NCBI GenBank assembly: GCA_936450465.1
Contig: OW388296.1
Span: forward strand, 15,125,867-15,189,866
Length of the DNA: 64,000 bases
From: Gibbula magus
Lineage: Eukaryota; Mollusca; Gastropoda; Trochida; Trochidae
Direction of reading: 5' to 3'
A model generated the notes under the pieces. The model did no database searches, was not told where the DNA came from, and saw nothing but the letters and a program-made list of their open reading frames with translations. The first letter of the stretch is position 1; each line of letters opens with the position of its first letter. Positions 32,701-42,837 of the stretch are shown one piece after another. Made by a program: the position numbers and the translations under genes.

Positions 32701-32880
32701 TTTTGATATATAACTTACAATTTCTCCATCTACTTCACAAATATTGCAGATACAGTCCGGATCGGTGATGTAGTCATGATAGAAGTAGGGGAGATAATCC
32801 AACCCTTGATACACAGTTCCAAGGCTCAAGACAGCCTTATAATCCTTGGCTGTAGCGTCTCTTACAACACAGGCGGACAT
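23725..32880 (-). CDS. NAT16-like: NAT16-like GNAT N-acetyltransferase, copy A
   Basis: Three exons on the minus strand: 32,880-32,719 (54 codons from MSACVVRDATAKDYK), 31,796-31,563 (78 codons) and 24,282-23,725 (185 codons plus stop), all joined in phase 0 at GT-AG. The product has about 317 residues. VRDATAKDYKAVLSL and YQGLDYLPYFYHDYITDPD match the N-terminus of NAT16/histidine N-acetyltransferase proteins, which acetylate free amino acids with acetyl-CoA. KAAYRGRGYNKAMEN is the R-x-x-G-x-G acetyl-CoA motif. The protein is intact, but intron 2 has grown to 7.28 kb by insertion of a DIRS-like composite. An acceptor (attttcag) seven bases before the ATG implies an upstream 5' UTR exon. Substrate is inferred from the family only. 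Confidence 0.85.
24416..24720. mobile_element. Small inverted-repeat element (MITE-like relative of the DIRS-like element)
   Basis: 305 bp with arms of about 55 bp: agtacgtttttgattaaacg...acttacctgttgactagacc and their reverse complement. Its left 175 bp match, inverted, the right end of the neighbouring large element (30,991-31,176). It therefore looks like a deletion derivative built from the large element's terminus. Confidence 0.75.
25063..25925 (-). pseudogene. DIRS-type tyrosine recombinase, frameshifted
   Basis: Minus-strand pieces in three frames. 25,925 onward: NMSAILSVLRKRSPGLD and RLRPPEWDLAIVLNHLRSD (core-binding part). 25,783-25,490: LTCKVFFLGAMASAARISEI, with the first catalytic Arg in ARISEIHAL. 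25,598-25,392: DSGDLSLCPVRALRVYTQRT. 25,447-25,073: SRSIPHEIRAVSATMAY (HxxR) and CFWRSSEVFAYHYLRDV (W and nucleophile Tyr). Order and motifs match DIRS recombinases. At least two frameshifts make it inactive. Confidence 0.82.
25933..25985 (-). tRNA. tRNA fragment (Lys-type body, CCT anticodon), truncated
   Basis: Minus strand reads ctcgggctagctcagtcggt then agagcgcgagactcctagtctcgc. The D arm and an anticodon stem with loop ctcctag are intact; the sequence follows the tRNA-Lys pattern but carries CCT. It stops inside the T arm (gtgggctcgagcc followed by foreign sequence), so it is not a functional tRNA. It sits exactly at a junction between two recombinase fragments. Confidence 0.75.
25986..26230 (-). 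pseudogene. Second, partial tyrosine-recombinase fragment
   Basis: Near-duplicate of 25,250-25,450: gataagccattgtggctgaa at 25,260 corresponds to ggtaagccatcgtggctgac here. It is cut at the tRNA fragment just before the HxxR segment would continue. Confidence 0.7.
26530..27030. repeat. 69-bp minisatellite with AGTGACTC-type palindromes
   Basis: Units of about 69 bp (ggtgagtgacagacgagcca, ctgacgcgtgtaatctagac, gaggtgagtgacagtcgagt, cacttagta). Related degenerate units continue around 27,600-28,320. Confidence 0.88.
27049..27360 (-). mobile_element. tRNA-derived SINE, minus-strand copy with target duplication
   Basis: Flanked by gaatgacacacgagt at 27,034-27,048 and 27,361-27,375. The minus strand starts with a complete tRNA-like head, ggggcgggatagcgcagtgg (box A) to ggttcgaatcc (box B), then a body shared with 14,640-14,965 and a ctcactcagtc tail. 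It is inserted in the 69-bp repeat array. Confidence 0.9.
28500..29137 (-). pseudogene. DIRS-like ORF1 (Gag-like) with cysteine knuckles
   Basis: From 29,137: MYSAFCTNCGGRKSASKDPH, LLCRKCKDLCEEEYRCNEC, then LSESEFHAYVSAIRKS, a C2-C2-C2 pattern like the N-terminus of animal DIRS Gag proteins. A frameshift near 28,880 leads to MSKKKKSKKARFDKVNPSLL in the next frame. Shorter copies of the same start region (acttcctacctccgcaa) occur near 26,455 and 27,545. Confidence 0.6.
29325..29650. repeat. Tandem duplication, about 155-bp unit
   Basis: gcacaacaactctgacgata at 29,328 recurs at 29,480, and each is followed by caagccagac...aagataattcaatct. The second copy has a 16-bp addition. Confidence 0.85.
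29890..30730. repeat. Tandem array, about 115-125-bp unit
   Basis: Units combine gagtacggaccgcaggcgta, caagcgaaagcgaatgacaa, ggagagattccactgctcct and taccctacgcaagtcaa. About seven units with two alternating variants (actgctcctttac / actactcctctac), i.e. a higher-order pattern. Confidence 0.88.
31905..32045. mobile_element. Short foldback MITE, copy A
   Basis: Ends taacatgttatgtttcatac and gtatgaaaaatgacatgtt are inverted repeats around repeated atatcagcccgag motifs. Counterpart at 44,077-44,163 in copy B with a shorter core. Confidence 0.65.
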
Positions 32881-34056
32881 TCTTTGACTGAAAATATGAT
32901 TATTTTCATGAACATTCACGTGATAGATATCAGCAGAGATGGATATCATACAGACATTCTTGTGTGGAGCAAATATGTATAAATGTGATGGACAAGGGCG
33001 GATTAAAACACACACAGACATTCTTGGTTGGAACAAATATATAAATGTGATGGACAAGAGAATAGTACAACATAATAAGAGATTCTTTGACTAAACAAAT
33101 GGTTATAAACACGTAAATGATATGTGCAGATGACAACTGGTAGATTTTCGTTGGTTGAAACATTTTTGTAGCAGGTACGTTGGACCAGTGATATATAATC
33201 TTAAAATTTATTCCGCTGGATCAAATTGTTTGTAAATATGAGCATGAAGATGAAGGAGAAGTTAACAGATAATATCTGGTTAAAATATGAAGTTTTGTAA
33301 ACAAGTTAACATACGGTGAGTATATCATAATAATAACATTATGACAATATATGTATGTGTTAAAACAATATGCGGCGCTGGTGCTGGACGAAAAGTCTGC
33401 TGCACTGTTACTCTGGAATGAAGATATGCAGCATTCTTGTCCATCATCAAGTCCTTTAGGAGCAGTGCAGCAATCGACAAAATGGTTGATTTTTGGGAAA
33501 CGGTTCCATTGTAACAAAAAGGGGACCAAGGTCATTATAAACGTAAGATTGCAAAATTGCATATTATTAAATTGTATATATACTGAAAAAAAGAAACTGA
33601 ATAAAGAAATACATTTGTTTTGTTATTGCTTTCAATTCCTAATAAAGAATGTAAAATAGTGTGGCTTATGTGAAAGATTGTTGTTGATTTTCTGAATAAA
33701 GAATATATACCATTTCCTTTTTATATGTGAAATAATGTTACCCTTGCTACTTCCGTTTTCACTATCAATGGTTCCGTTTTCATCAGAAAAAGGTTGAGCT
33801 GATTTCGGCAATTTGGTGTTTTTTTGTACCATTTCTTCAATTTCCCACTGTAGAATGTATCCTTTTACTTTTACTAGATGAACAGATGCAGATTAACATT
33901 AATTACTCTGATAACATTATAATTGTAGAAAACCCGTATCAGTATTGAACATCAACTAGTTCTAATATTCAGGTCACTCCTATAAACAAACACAAACCTA
34001 TCAATGAAATATTAACTATAAAAGGAAGACAATTCCAATGCAATGTTATCACGTAC

Positions 34057-34128
34057 CAGTTCTCGACACAAACAGGACAACGGGATACTGGAATGGAACA
34101 CGTTAAACAGGGGAAGCTACTTATCCAC
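34057..34128 (-). other. Candidate 5' (UTR) exon of acetyltransferase copy A
   Basis: 72 bp between acceptor tatacag and donor gtacgt on the minus strand. The interval is conserved, with both splice sites, at 48,095-48,166 and 52,902-52,973. No ATG is in frame upstream, so it would be untranslated, with translation starting at MSACVV. Inference only. Confidence 0.35.
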
Positions 34129-34361
34129 CTGTATACATAGTTTGATTTATAGTTTACAACGTCACTAAATGATTTCAATTACGCTCATTCAGTCAATCAT
34201 TTAACAAATTCCAATGAATAGTCTTGTCCTAATCAGGTTATGCAAAATGTGCAATTATTTCAAACAATTGCTAAAATACTTCATTAGTGTAGCAATAACG
34301 CTTAATAACGTGATTATTATAGCCTTGCTGAATTAATTACGAGTTACATATTGACTACATA

Positions 34362-34440
34362 TGAGATATAAAAGCTGATGCACAGCTGAAAGGTCTCTAG
34401 TAGATGCTGGTTAAACCAGCCAACTTTAGGCCCTATATAC
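34362..34440. promoter_or_regulatory. Candidate core promoter region with TATA boxes on both strands
   Basis: Plus strand gagatataaaagctgatgc; minus strand tgtatatagggcctaaag at 34,441-34,424. The minus box lies about 300 bp upstream of the candidate 5' exon of the acetyltransferase. Repeated at 48,404-48,480 and 53,204-53,285; the third copy has lost two bases from the minus box. Confidence 0.35.
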
Positions 34441-34590
34441 ATCGAAAGCTCTCACACTCCACATTCAGTCTAGCAATATGTTGAAATGATATTAAATAAA
34501 GATGTTAATGTTATTATAATTAACATACTAACCAGTTATCATTATTGCAAGAATCCGAGCTAGATATCAGTTTATTTAATACATGAATGT

Positions 34591-35590
34591 TTCTTTACCA
34601 TGGATTTAATTTTTCAGTTATACACTATAGACACCGCCTTTTACATCGTACAGTAAGATCACCATATAATGTAATCATTATGTTTCAAAGCTATCTGTTA
34701 CTGTGAATTTGAGCCAATTATATGCACTCTTTTAACTTATATGGAATGATATGGATGTAAACGTACGAGTAAATAAACACCTGACAAATAGAAGAGCGAA
34801 ACCTTTCGTTATATTGGTGTCACGTGGCTGTCCTCCATTAAGGTGCTGAAACGTCAGCTTGCCTGACGTTATATAGTGTGAAGCGGTAACGCCACACTCG
34901 CTCTCCTACTCGGGAGATTAAGTTATATGTCGGAATGTGGAAATTAAGTTATATGTCGACATTATGTATATTCTTTGACTTAAAATCGTTAATTCGCATC
35001 ATTGCTGTAGGACACGTTTGGGGTCTGTATAGCTTCTCTAGCTCCTGAATTTGATATCATTTATATTATTTATGAATTGTTATTTACATTCACTATTGGG
35101 TGGTAGACGCTTATTAAGAATACAAGATGCGCCGTTTTTTTGCTTCTCTTTTTATGACATAAGTGAACCAGTCACATTTATTTCAGAAGTTACTGTCAAC
35201 ATAATACTTGTTTTTGTACATTTAGTTTTAGTAAATCCGTATTCAGCTGTTTATATAGCTACTATAAAAGGTAGGCCTGTTCATTAAAATATCGAGATGA
35301 GAGCGGTTAAAACGTATATTTTAAAACAAAAAGATCCATATTAACACATCTGCGAATGAGTAATACATCTGTGATAGGGCTGATCTGTCCTCTTTCAATG
35401 TGAACTTCATTCTGCCATTAGTTGAAACTTCAACTATCGTAGACAAACCCTATAACGTTCCTCTCATACTGCCCGAAGCTGTATATTTAACGTTTTAACT
35501 GGAAGGTATTTCAAAGCAAGCTCTCGAAATGTAGGTTTACTTTCTGATACTCGTCAGGCTTAAACATTTCTTTAAATAAGATAGGTTTTT
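34591..35590. other. Non-coding stretch after copy A
   Basis: AT-rich. No ORF with recognisable similarity and no repeat structure beyond short palindromes (gacgtcag-like at 34,850-34,875). It separates the end of the duplicated sequence from a LINE remnant. Confidence 0.4.
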
Positions 35591-35599
35591 TTTAAAAAA

Positions 35600-36795
35600 G
35601 AAAAAAGGGTGAAAAATTGGGATTGACTTTGAACATGAAGAAATCCAAGATTGTTGTGTTCCGTAAAGGTGGATATTTACGCTCATATGAGAATTGGTAC
35701 TACAGGGGTTCCCAAATTATTACAAGTATCTCGGATTATATTTCACACTAAAACTAGTATGGACGAGGTCAAAACTAGTGTTAGCACAGCAAGAGGGGAA
35801 AGTATGTCTTCTGATTTACAGACTACACTCCATGTGAGGAGGACTACAGATCACCACTTCAATGAGGATATTCGACAGCATGGTCCTACCAATTCTCACA
35901 TACGGAGCTGAACTATGGGGGTATGAAGTTGTAGACCAAATTGAAAGGGTACAGACAAAGTTAATCAAACGAATTCTTCATCTACCCTTGACAACCAGCA
36001 ATGACGCAGTACTAGGAGAAAGTGGGCGGCCTTTACTATATGTTACATATGTAACTAAATGTGTGAAATATTGGGCCAAATTAATCAATATGAATTATAA
36101 CAGATTACCGAAGCAAACCTATCTCATGTTGTATTGACTTGACAATGTTAACAGATCACCATGGGTCACAAAAATCAAACATGTTTTATTTCATTTCGGA
36201 TTTGGTTACGCCTGGATTATGCAAGACGTTGGGCATATTGAAATGTTTATGTCTGAGTTCAAGCAAAGAGTATCTGATTGCAATATACGTTGGCAGGCTT
36301 CAACATCATCAAACTCAAAATTGGCAGCTTATTCAACTTTTAAAACAATGCTACACTCGGAATCATATCTCACGCAAATCAAATATCCACCATTGAAACA
36401 AGCATTAACCAGATTTAGATGTGGATGCCATCAGCTTATGATCGAAATGGGGCGACGAATGGGCATAGACTTCGAAAATCGCTTGTGCAGATATTGCCTT
36501 AAATATAATATTAACCTCATTGAAAACGAATATCATTTTATTCTTGTATGCTGTGCTTTTCGGACTTAAGAAAGAAATATAGATCATAAATTCTACAGTA
36601 ACCCCTCATTTGAAATGTTTGTTCGACTTATGTCTTCAAATCATCAACCTACTTATATAAATTTGTCCATGTATATATTTTATGCTATGAAATTGTATGA
36701 ATCACTTCATTTGTAATCGCATTTTTGAAATGTTATGTACTTTGGGCCTGTGGCCTAGAAAAACGTGAATAAACTATATAGTTTTTTAAAAGGCA
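35600..36795 (+). pseudogene. LINE remnant: RT C-terminal half and zinc knuckle
   Basis: Frames shift several times: MKKSKIVVFRKGGYL (RT thumb motif), SMVLPILTYGAELWGYE, QTKLIKRILHLPL, then FENRLCRYCLKYNINLIENE and YHFILVCCAF, the CxxC...H...C terminus of RTE/CR1-group LINEs. It ends near gtgaataaactatatagtttt. Probably the same family as 14,977-16,258. Confidence 0.8.
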
Positions 36796-36799
36796 ATCA

Positions 36800-37785
36800 A
36801 ACGGAGCATCCTAATTACTTGTAATTTCCTTGAATTTTAAGTTCTTTTATAACTTTTTTCATCGCAAATACAACTTTAAAGAGTTGTCTTAGATTCCATA
36901 TATAATGTTCATACGCGCAGCAATAATTCAAGATCGAGCAATATATTTAGTGATGTGACAGGTGTCGCAAAAAGTGCGCTTTTAAAAAGAAGTACTGAGG
37001 ATGCCTTCCTTTCGAAATCTTCTAAACACAGTTGTGCATATTTATTCTGTTTCCATCATCAAGAGAAAAGACAAAGAATTTTCTTATTCTATATATAATT
37101 TGCATATGCGCAGCAAAACGTTAAGGTGTGGGAAGTGATGCGACAAGTGTCGCAAATGGGGCGATTATCAAATTCTGTTCTTTGATTCTCCTTTCACATA
37201 GATAATTGTGATCTTAAATTCAAAATTGTCTTTTTCATAAATGCGTAGTTATTTTATATAAATAAACTGACATTTATTTCAGGGTGTCATTGTAATAGTT
37301 TTGATTAAATGTTCAGTTTTGAAGATTTCTGGCACAGTAGGTTAATTTGAAATGATTTAGGCCTACGTTACGAAATTTATTTCGATAAATAAAATCTTCA
37401 AATATATAAAATTGGACAGCGTTTTCAAACACCCAAAAAGCACAAGGCAATTTGATCATTTCATCATGTTTGAAATAACTCTTTCTGTTGAGTTATATAC
37501 AATGTGGGCGTGAACGCTACAGTGTAAACATGTCAGAAATCAGCACCTCAATTGCGGCCGACATTAGCGCCCCTAGTGGGAAAGGGACATAACTCTAATT
37601 ATAGCTTCAAATTGAAACGTGTATTCTACCGTGCTGTTCAATCAACCTTTCCTTTTCTCACAAAAAAGATGTATTGAACATATAGACCCGTCTTTTTGCC
37701 TCTCTGTGTGTCCCATTGAATTTCTCTAACTTCATTTCACATTTGATCACTGACCCTCGCAATTAGCCTACCCTCCTGTTTATGC
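36800..37785. other. Non-coding spacer
   Basis: No gene recognised. A degenerate duplicated phrase (gtgatgcgacaagtgtcgcaa / gtgatgtgacaggtgtcgcaa) occurs near 36,952 and 37,134. Confidence 0.4.
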
Positions 37786-37789
37786 TCCC

Positions 37790-38212
37790 GAATCGGAGAT
37801 TCCGGGGGTATATTGTTTTTCACCTGTCCGTCTGTCTGTCTGTCTGTCTGTGTGTTTGTCCACAAAACTTTAACCTTGGCCATAACTTTGGATTGCTCAG
37901 AGCTAGGGCTTTCATACTTGGCATGTGCATGAGACCTTTTAGATGAGGCAATCATGTTTGACCGTGTGACCTTGACCTTGCCGCAATGGACATTTTCAGA
38001 AAACTTTAACCTTGGCCATAAATTTTTATTTCTCAGAGCTAGGGCTTTCATACTTGGCATGTGCATACCTTATGATGAGACCTTTCAGGTGAGGTCATCA
38101 TATTTGACCTTGTGACCTTGACCCTGCCGTAATGGACATCTTCAGAAAACTTTAACCTTGGCCATCACTTTGGTATATCCGGGGGCATCCGTGTTTAACA
38201 AACACATCTTGT
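37790..38212 (+). repeat. Interspersed repeat, copy 2 (gaccttgac family)
   Basis: Begins gagattccgggggtatattg and ends gggggcatccgtgtttaaca. The interior has a (gtct)n stretch and about three units of 105-120 bp with aactttaaccttggccata and gtgaccttgacc. It matches 12,385-12,885. Confidence 0.75.
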
Positions 38213-39049
38213 TTATTAATCAAAAACGTCGCTCTCAATAACTCGGAAATAGAAAACGCCTCTCAAAGGTTATTTTCCATGAGTGAGGGTATTATGAACA
38301 AACGCACGCTGTCAGTTAGGAGGCTTAGATGAGTCAGTTACATTCTGTATGATATTGTCTCTTACTTAATGCCTGCGAAACGAAACTATCGAATGAAAAT
38401 AAATCATTAATCATCTACTTTAAAGCTTCTTTCATTTTCGTCTAAAATTGCATATTTTACAAAGTATGTAAGCACCACTTCCCCTGAACATAATATATTT
38501 ATAAACATTATGTGCGTTCATTGTCACATTACTTCTCAGTTCAATGATATTATGCCAACACTCACTTTCATTTCCATTTCAATTCAACGTTTATTCAGTA
38601 AATTTTCATTACGTTGGATCCCCATATTTTTGCGTGAAGTTGTGAATAACAACACCGTGATATTGAAAAGAATTAGCGTTAGTGGGATACCATTAACATA
38701 ATTATTTACATACTCTAGTTGATAACTCACCGTAGCCAATTGAGTCTCTCTCAATTAACCACTCGACCAATATAACACAGTAAAATGAAGAGAGGTTGTT
38801 TTTTGGTGTGTTTTTTTGTTTGCTCCCATACATTTATTACAATCAACATATATCAATGAATGGTTAAACAGTCAGATGGTTCAACAGAATGATTACATTA
38901 GGTGGTGAATGTCAAGGTCATTGTCAAATATCTATAATAACAAACAAACTTAAAGGTTAAATAATGGGAATAATGGAAACCATTTATCTGAGAAATTCTC
39001 AAAATTATCGTTTCATCTGGATATGCGTCGTCTGCTGAGGTGCACGTTC
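38213..39049. other. Non-coding spacer before copy B
   Basis: No ORF or repeat that I recognise. AT-rich. Confidence 0.4.
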
Positions 39050-39845
39050 ATGCGTGTATCACCGGGCCGACCGGATCTTATATTAATCGACAATACACAT
39101 CAAAATGTCCACTCCCGTTGAACGAGATATATGTACAGCCACTGGATGTGTTGGCCGACTTGTGTTTCTGTTTACCCTGCTGTTGTACCATCAACCAAGG
39201 AGATCTCTCAATCTACGTTTCAATAAAGATTTAACAAAAGCAGATGTAATGCGACTTTGTCTTGTTTCATTCTACAGGTAATAAATATACATCTTAAAAG
39301 GAGGGACCATTCACTTCCTGAAAAATGGTGAATGAATTATTAGGAGTGAACTTGGCACTGCGTTTTTAATAATGAATTTAAACATGTCAAAATGTATACC
39401 TGAGAACCTTGTTTTATTCTATATACAAACGTGAACATTGTATGAAATAAAAACCATGACTTTATGATAAGTTTGACTTTTCGCTAAAGTGAAATATTAA
39501 AAGACCTAAAACCTAAGACTTTGAAAGGCCCTCTGATTCTTCTGTAAACTTTTTTCATGTTCGACTTCTCCTCCAGGACCTCTGACAATTCAAATATGGG
39601 CTTGGCAACAATGGCAGGGTGTTCACCCTTAAATGTTCTTTTGGCTTCTCTTCAGAAACCAGTTATGCTAGGAAGCTAATATCACTTTTGTTGGATGGAG
39701 ACTATGATTTGTATTTTTCTTTGTACTTTTTTAGAAATAAGGGCGTAATAAGGATACGATTTATAGCGATGCATCCCTTCAATGACCATGATAAAATCAT
39801 TCCAACAATGTAATCATAATGTAATAAGCTTTCAATCGAGCCGAC

Positions 39846-40322
<477 letters not shown>

Positions 40323-40587
40323 CACCGTTAGTAAGGGGAAAACAAGGCGTTAAAAAACACTTTTATTGATAGTTTCATGTACGTCCTCAATTCTTCCCCT
40401 GAAATTAATAGTCTAAGTGAAATCACTTGTGAAATATAATGGGGGTTTTTATTGCCTAAAGTATATCCATTTGTATAATTCTACAGAAGATATGATTTTG
40501 CTGAATGGCATTTATTCATTTATAAGACCGAATATAATTTCAAAAAGAAAAGTACATGCCACACTCCTGTATTTTTATTAGCATGCA

Positions 40588-40918
40588 TACACTCAACTGC
40601 AAAGGAAACGTCACCATATTTTCAACAGTGTAAACAAATAAATTATTACTGTCATAGAGAGTCGATTTTAAATGCTTTATATAGGAAAATGTTTTATTTT
40701 ACTCTCATTTATCGTCAAGTGAACGAGATTCGTAGACAACGATTTTTAGAATTGTTAAAACATGTGTTTCTCAGAAATATGAACAGATAATTTTTGGAAT
40801 TTAGTTTAGTTGGCTCCTGAAGACATTATGTATCTCTGTTTCTGTCCTTTTTATCGTGTTTATCACTCGTGGGTTGAATTATCTTCCATTTTGTATGGTG
40901 ATGTTCTTTTGCAGTTCA
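40588..40918. mobile_element. MITE, copy B
   Basis: Orthologue of 21,687-22,015. The left end, atacactcaactgcaaagga, is kept; the right end has mutated (cttttgcagttcatcactg). Confidence 0.65.
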
Positions 40919-41044
40919 TCACTGTGAGAACATCTCCCATAAAAGGCATTATAGATTTACAAGGTGGAGACACTAAGTCAACTACAAGCCCAAAATGTGC
41001 ATTTTGAGATAATAAGAAAAGTATGGTTACATGAGAAGACAAAT

Positions 41045-41885
41045 TCTTACCCAAGCGGGCACAGATATGCCAGGTAGTACAGTTTTCATAATGGTCATGG
41101 GATTTACAGTTTTTCTAAATATAACTTGCGTTTTGATTAGTTGACGGAACTTCTTTGCGCTAATTCATGAATTGCTTAACTCTCCTGTTCAAGCTAAATC
41201 ACATGATTGAACAATTTAGAGCATACCTAATTGAAGTCATACGTCAGTAAAACATATTAAATGTAAAATCATGTTCAACCTATGTTTCCTAGACCGTATT
41301 TACAGTACTAAACTTGCAAGGCGAAGCAGCATGCAAGAGTCGCCGACGGCACTGCCGTGACGTCATTGCCTTGTTACGTCACTAACCATGACATCATTTG
41401 GTGACGTAATTACACTCCTATTTTGCATTCCAACAGCAGAGCGATAATCAGTTCACGTTTTCACAAATTATCTCTCATTCTGCGATATTGTTTACGATAT
41501 AAATTAGTTGTTTACTACGTCAGTAAACAATTTTGGGAATAAAATTCAACAGTTACTTTAGAATATTTCAGGAAAGAAAAGGCAAGTTGTAAACTATTTA
41601 GATGTGCGCATCTTGAAGGTGTGAGGGAGTTTATGAATGGCGTATGAGTACAATTCGTATTTTGCTGTCTAATCAAAGATCGTGAATTCGCGTCTTGTTT
41701 CTTTATGTTTATGCATTAAAATGATCTTGGGTACGAAAAAGAATAACCAACTCGGTGCTCGGAATTACGAATTATCTGTCCCTCGTGAATTATTATGTCA
41801 AACTCAACGCTAAAGCTCGGAGTTTATCACAATAATTAACTCGGGACAGATAATCCGTAAATTCCTCGCAACTCGTTGATTATTC
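41045..41885. mobile_element. B-specific 0.84-kb insertion, unclassified
   Basis: Copy A passes directly from gagaatacaagataa to ctaccctttagataattc (22,180-22,215), whereas B holds about 840 bp between the same points. No ORF. The insert contains a cluster of four CRE-like octamers (41,358-41,409) and an inverted pair, cggaattacgaattatctgtc / gacagataatccgtaaattcc (41,759-41,862). Confidence 0.6.
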
Positions 41886-42350
41886 TTATTATAACTACCC
41901 TTTAGATAATTCAGATATATGACTTGTCCCTTTTAACAGCAAAAATATATCATCGTGATATTTCGATAGTCGAATATTTAAATGGCAGAATCATGCCAAC
42001 AAGATTTTTCTCAGTGGTAAACAGTGAAAACTTCTCTGAAACTGTATATTCCTGTTTCATCCAACCTTACACATACCTCATCAAAAACGATAGATGTGAC
42101 TGTTGTTTATTTGAAGTTTGTTTGATCTAAGCAGGTAGTGGGACATGCTAGTTTCTTCACTTGTATTTAAGATCGACAACTGTTCCTGTTCTTTCAGCAC
42201 TTTTATAAAACGATTTACCTGATAAAGGAAAAAGAACAATCCGAAAAGGTTGTGTGAAAAATAGAAGAAAAGTATACAGCAACTCAGATATTCCATGAAC
42301 ATATTGTCATATAGTAGCCGTGAGTGAGTTTTGCGTCTGAGAACCAACTG

Positions 42351-42705
42351 CATCTTCATAAAGTCACAGGCGTAACGAAAATATTTCCATATCTTCTCCT
42401 TCCGCCCTTGACCTCAACCCTCGCATTTTCATTGCTAATATTTTAACGTACTGCAGGCTAAAATTGGATCAGCCAATCAGAAGACAGTTCTACTGCCTCT
42501 GTTACTGTGTCGATCGTCGCTTATTTTGATTGGTTCCGAATGTAAACGGCGATTTCATTGGCTGTGTGTTAATTAGCAGATGGTAAGGGACGTAACTCGT
42601 GATCACAATAGGTGTCGCTGATTCGTTTCACCACTTCTGCCTAGGTTGAAGGCAAGGTAAAAAATGGAGATATCTCGATACATTTTCACCTTGCTGTGGG
42701 AATAT
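42351..42705. mobile_element. B-specific 355-bp insertion with 10-bp target duplication
   Basis: gaaccaactg at 42,341-42,350 and 42,706-42,715 flanks the insert; copy A has it once (22,675-22,684). The ends are weakly inverted (atttccatatcttctcc / ggagatatctcgatac). Non-autonomous DNA element of undetermined family. Confidence 0.65.
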
Positions 42706-42837
42706 GAACCAACTGATGAACTTAGCTTTACTGATATAATAAACAATGATCTACTTAAGTAAAAGTCAGTGAGACAAAACATGTAAATGTATATCACTCT
42801 CCAACCAGTTCTCTTGGATTATATCAATAAAATATCT

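Larger units (their letters stand above)
20300..34590. repeat. Segmental duplication, copy A
   Basis: Direct-orientation counterpart of 39,050-50,130. Matching landmarks, A versus B: gctactggatgtgttggccg (20,370) with gccactggatgtgttggccg (39,137); a MITE (21,687/40,588); acetyltransferase exons 3, 2, 1 (23,725, 31,563, 32,719 / 42,838, 43,729, 45,608); and the 5' exon region (34,057/48,095). Boundaries are approximate. Insertions present in only one copy are listed separately. Confidence 0.9.

Noticed and set aside
33969..34178. Minus-strand frame with CLTCSIPVSRCPVC (two CxxC pairs), conserved in three copies
   Set aside because: As a protein-coding zinc knuckle it lacks an ATG (the frame opens with TTG after a stop); kept only as a candidate untranslated exon.
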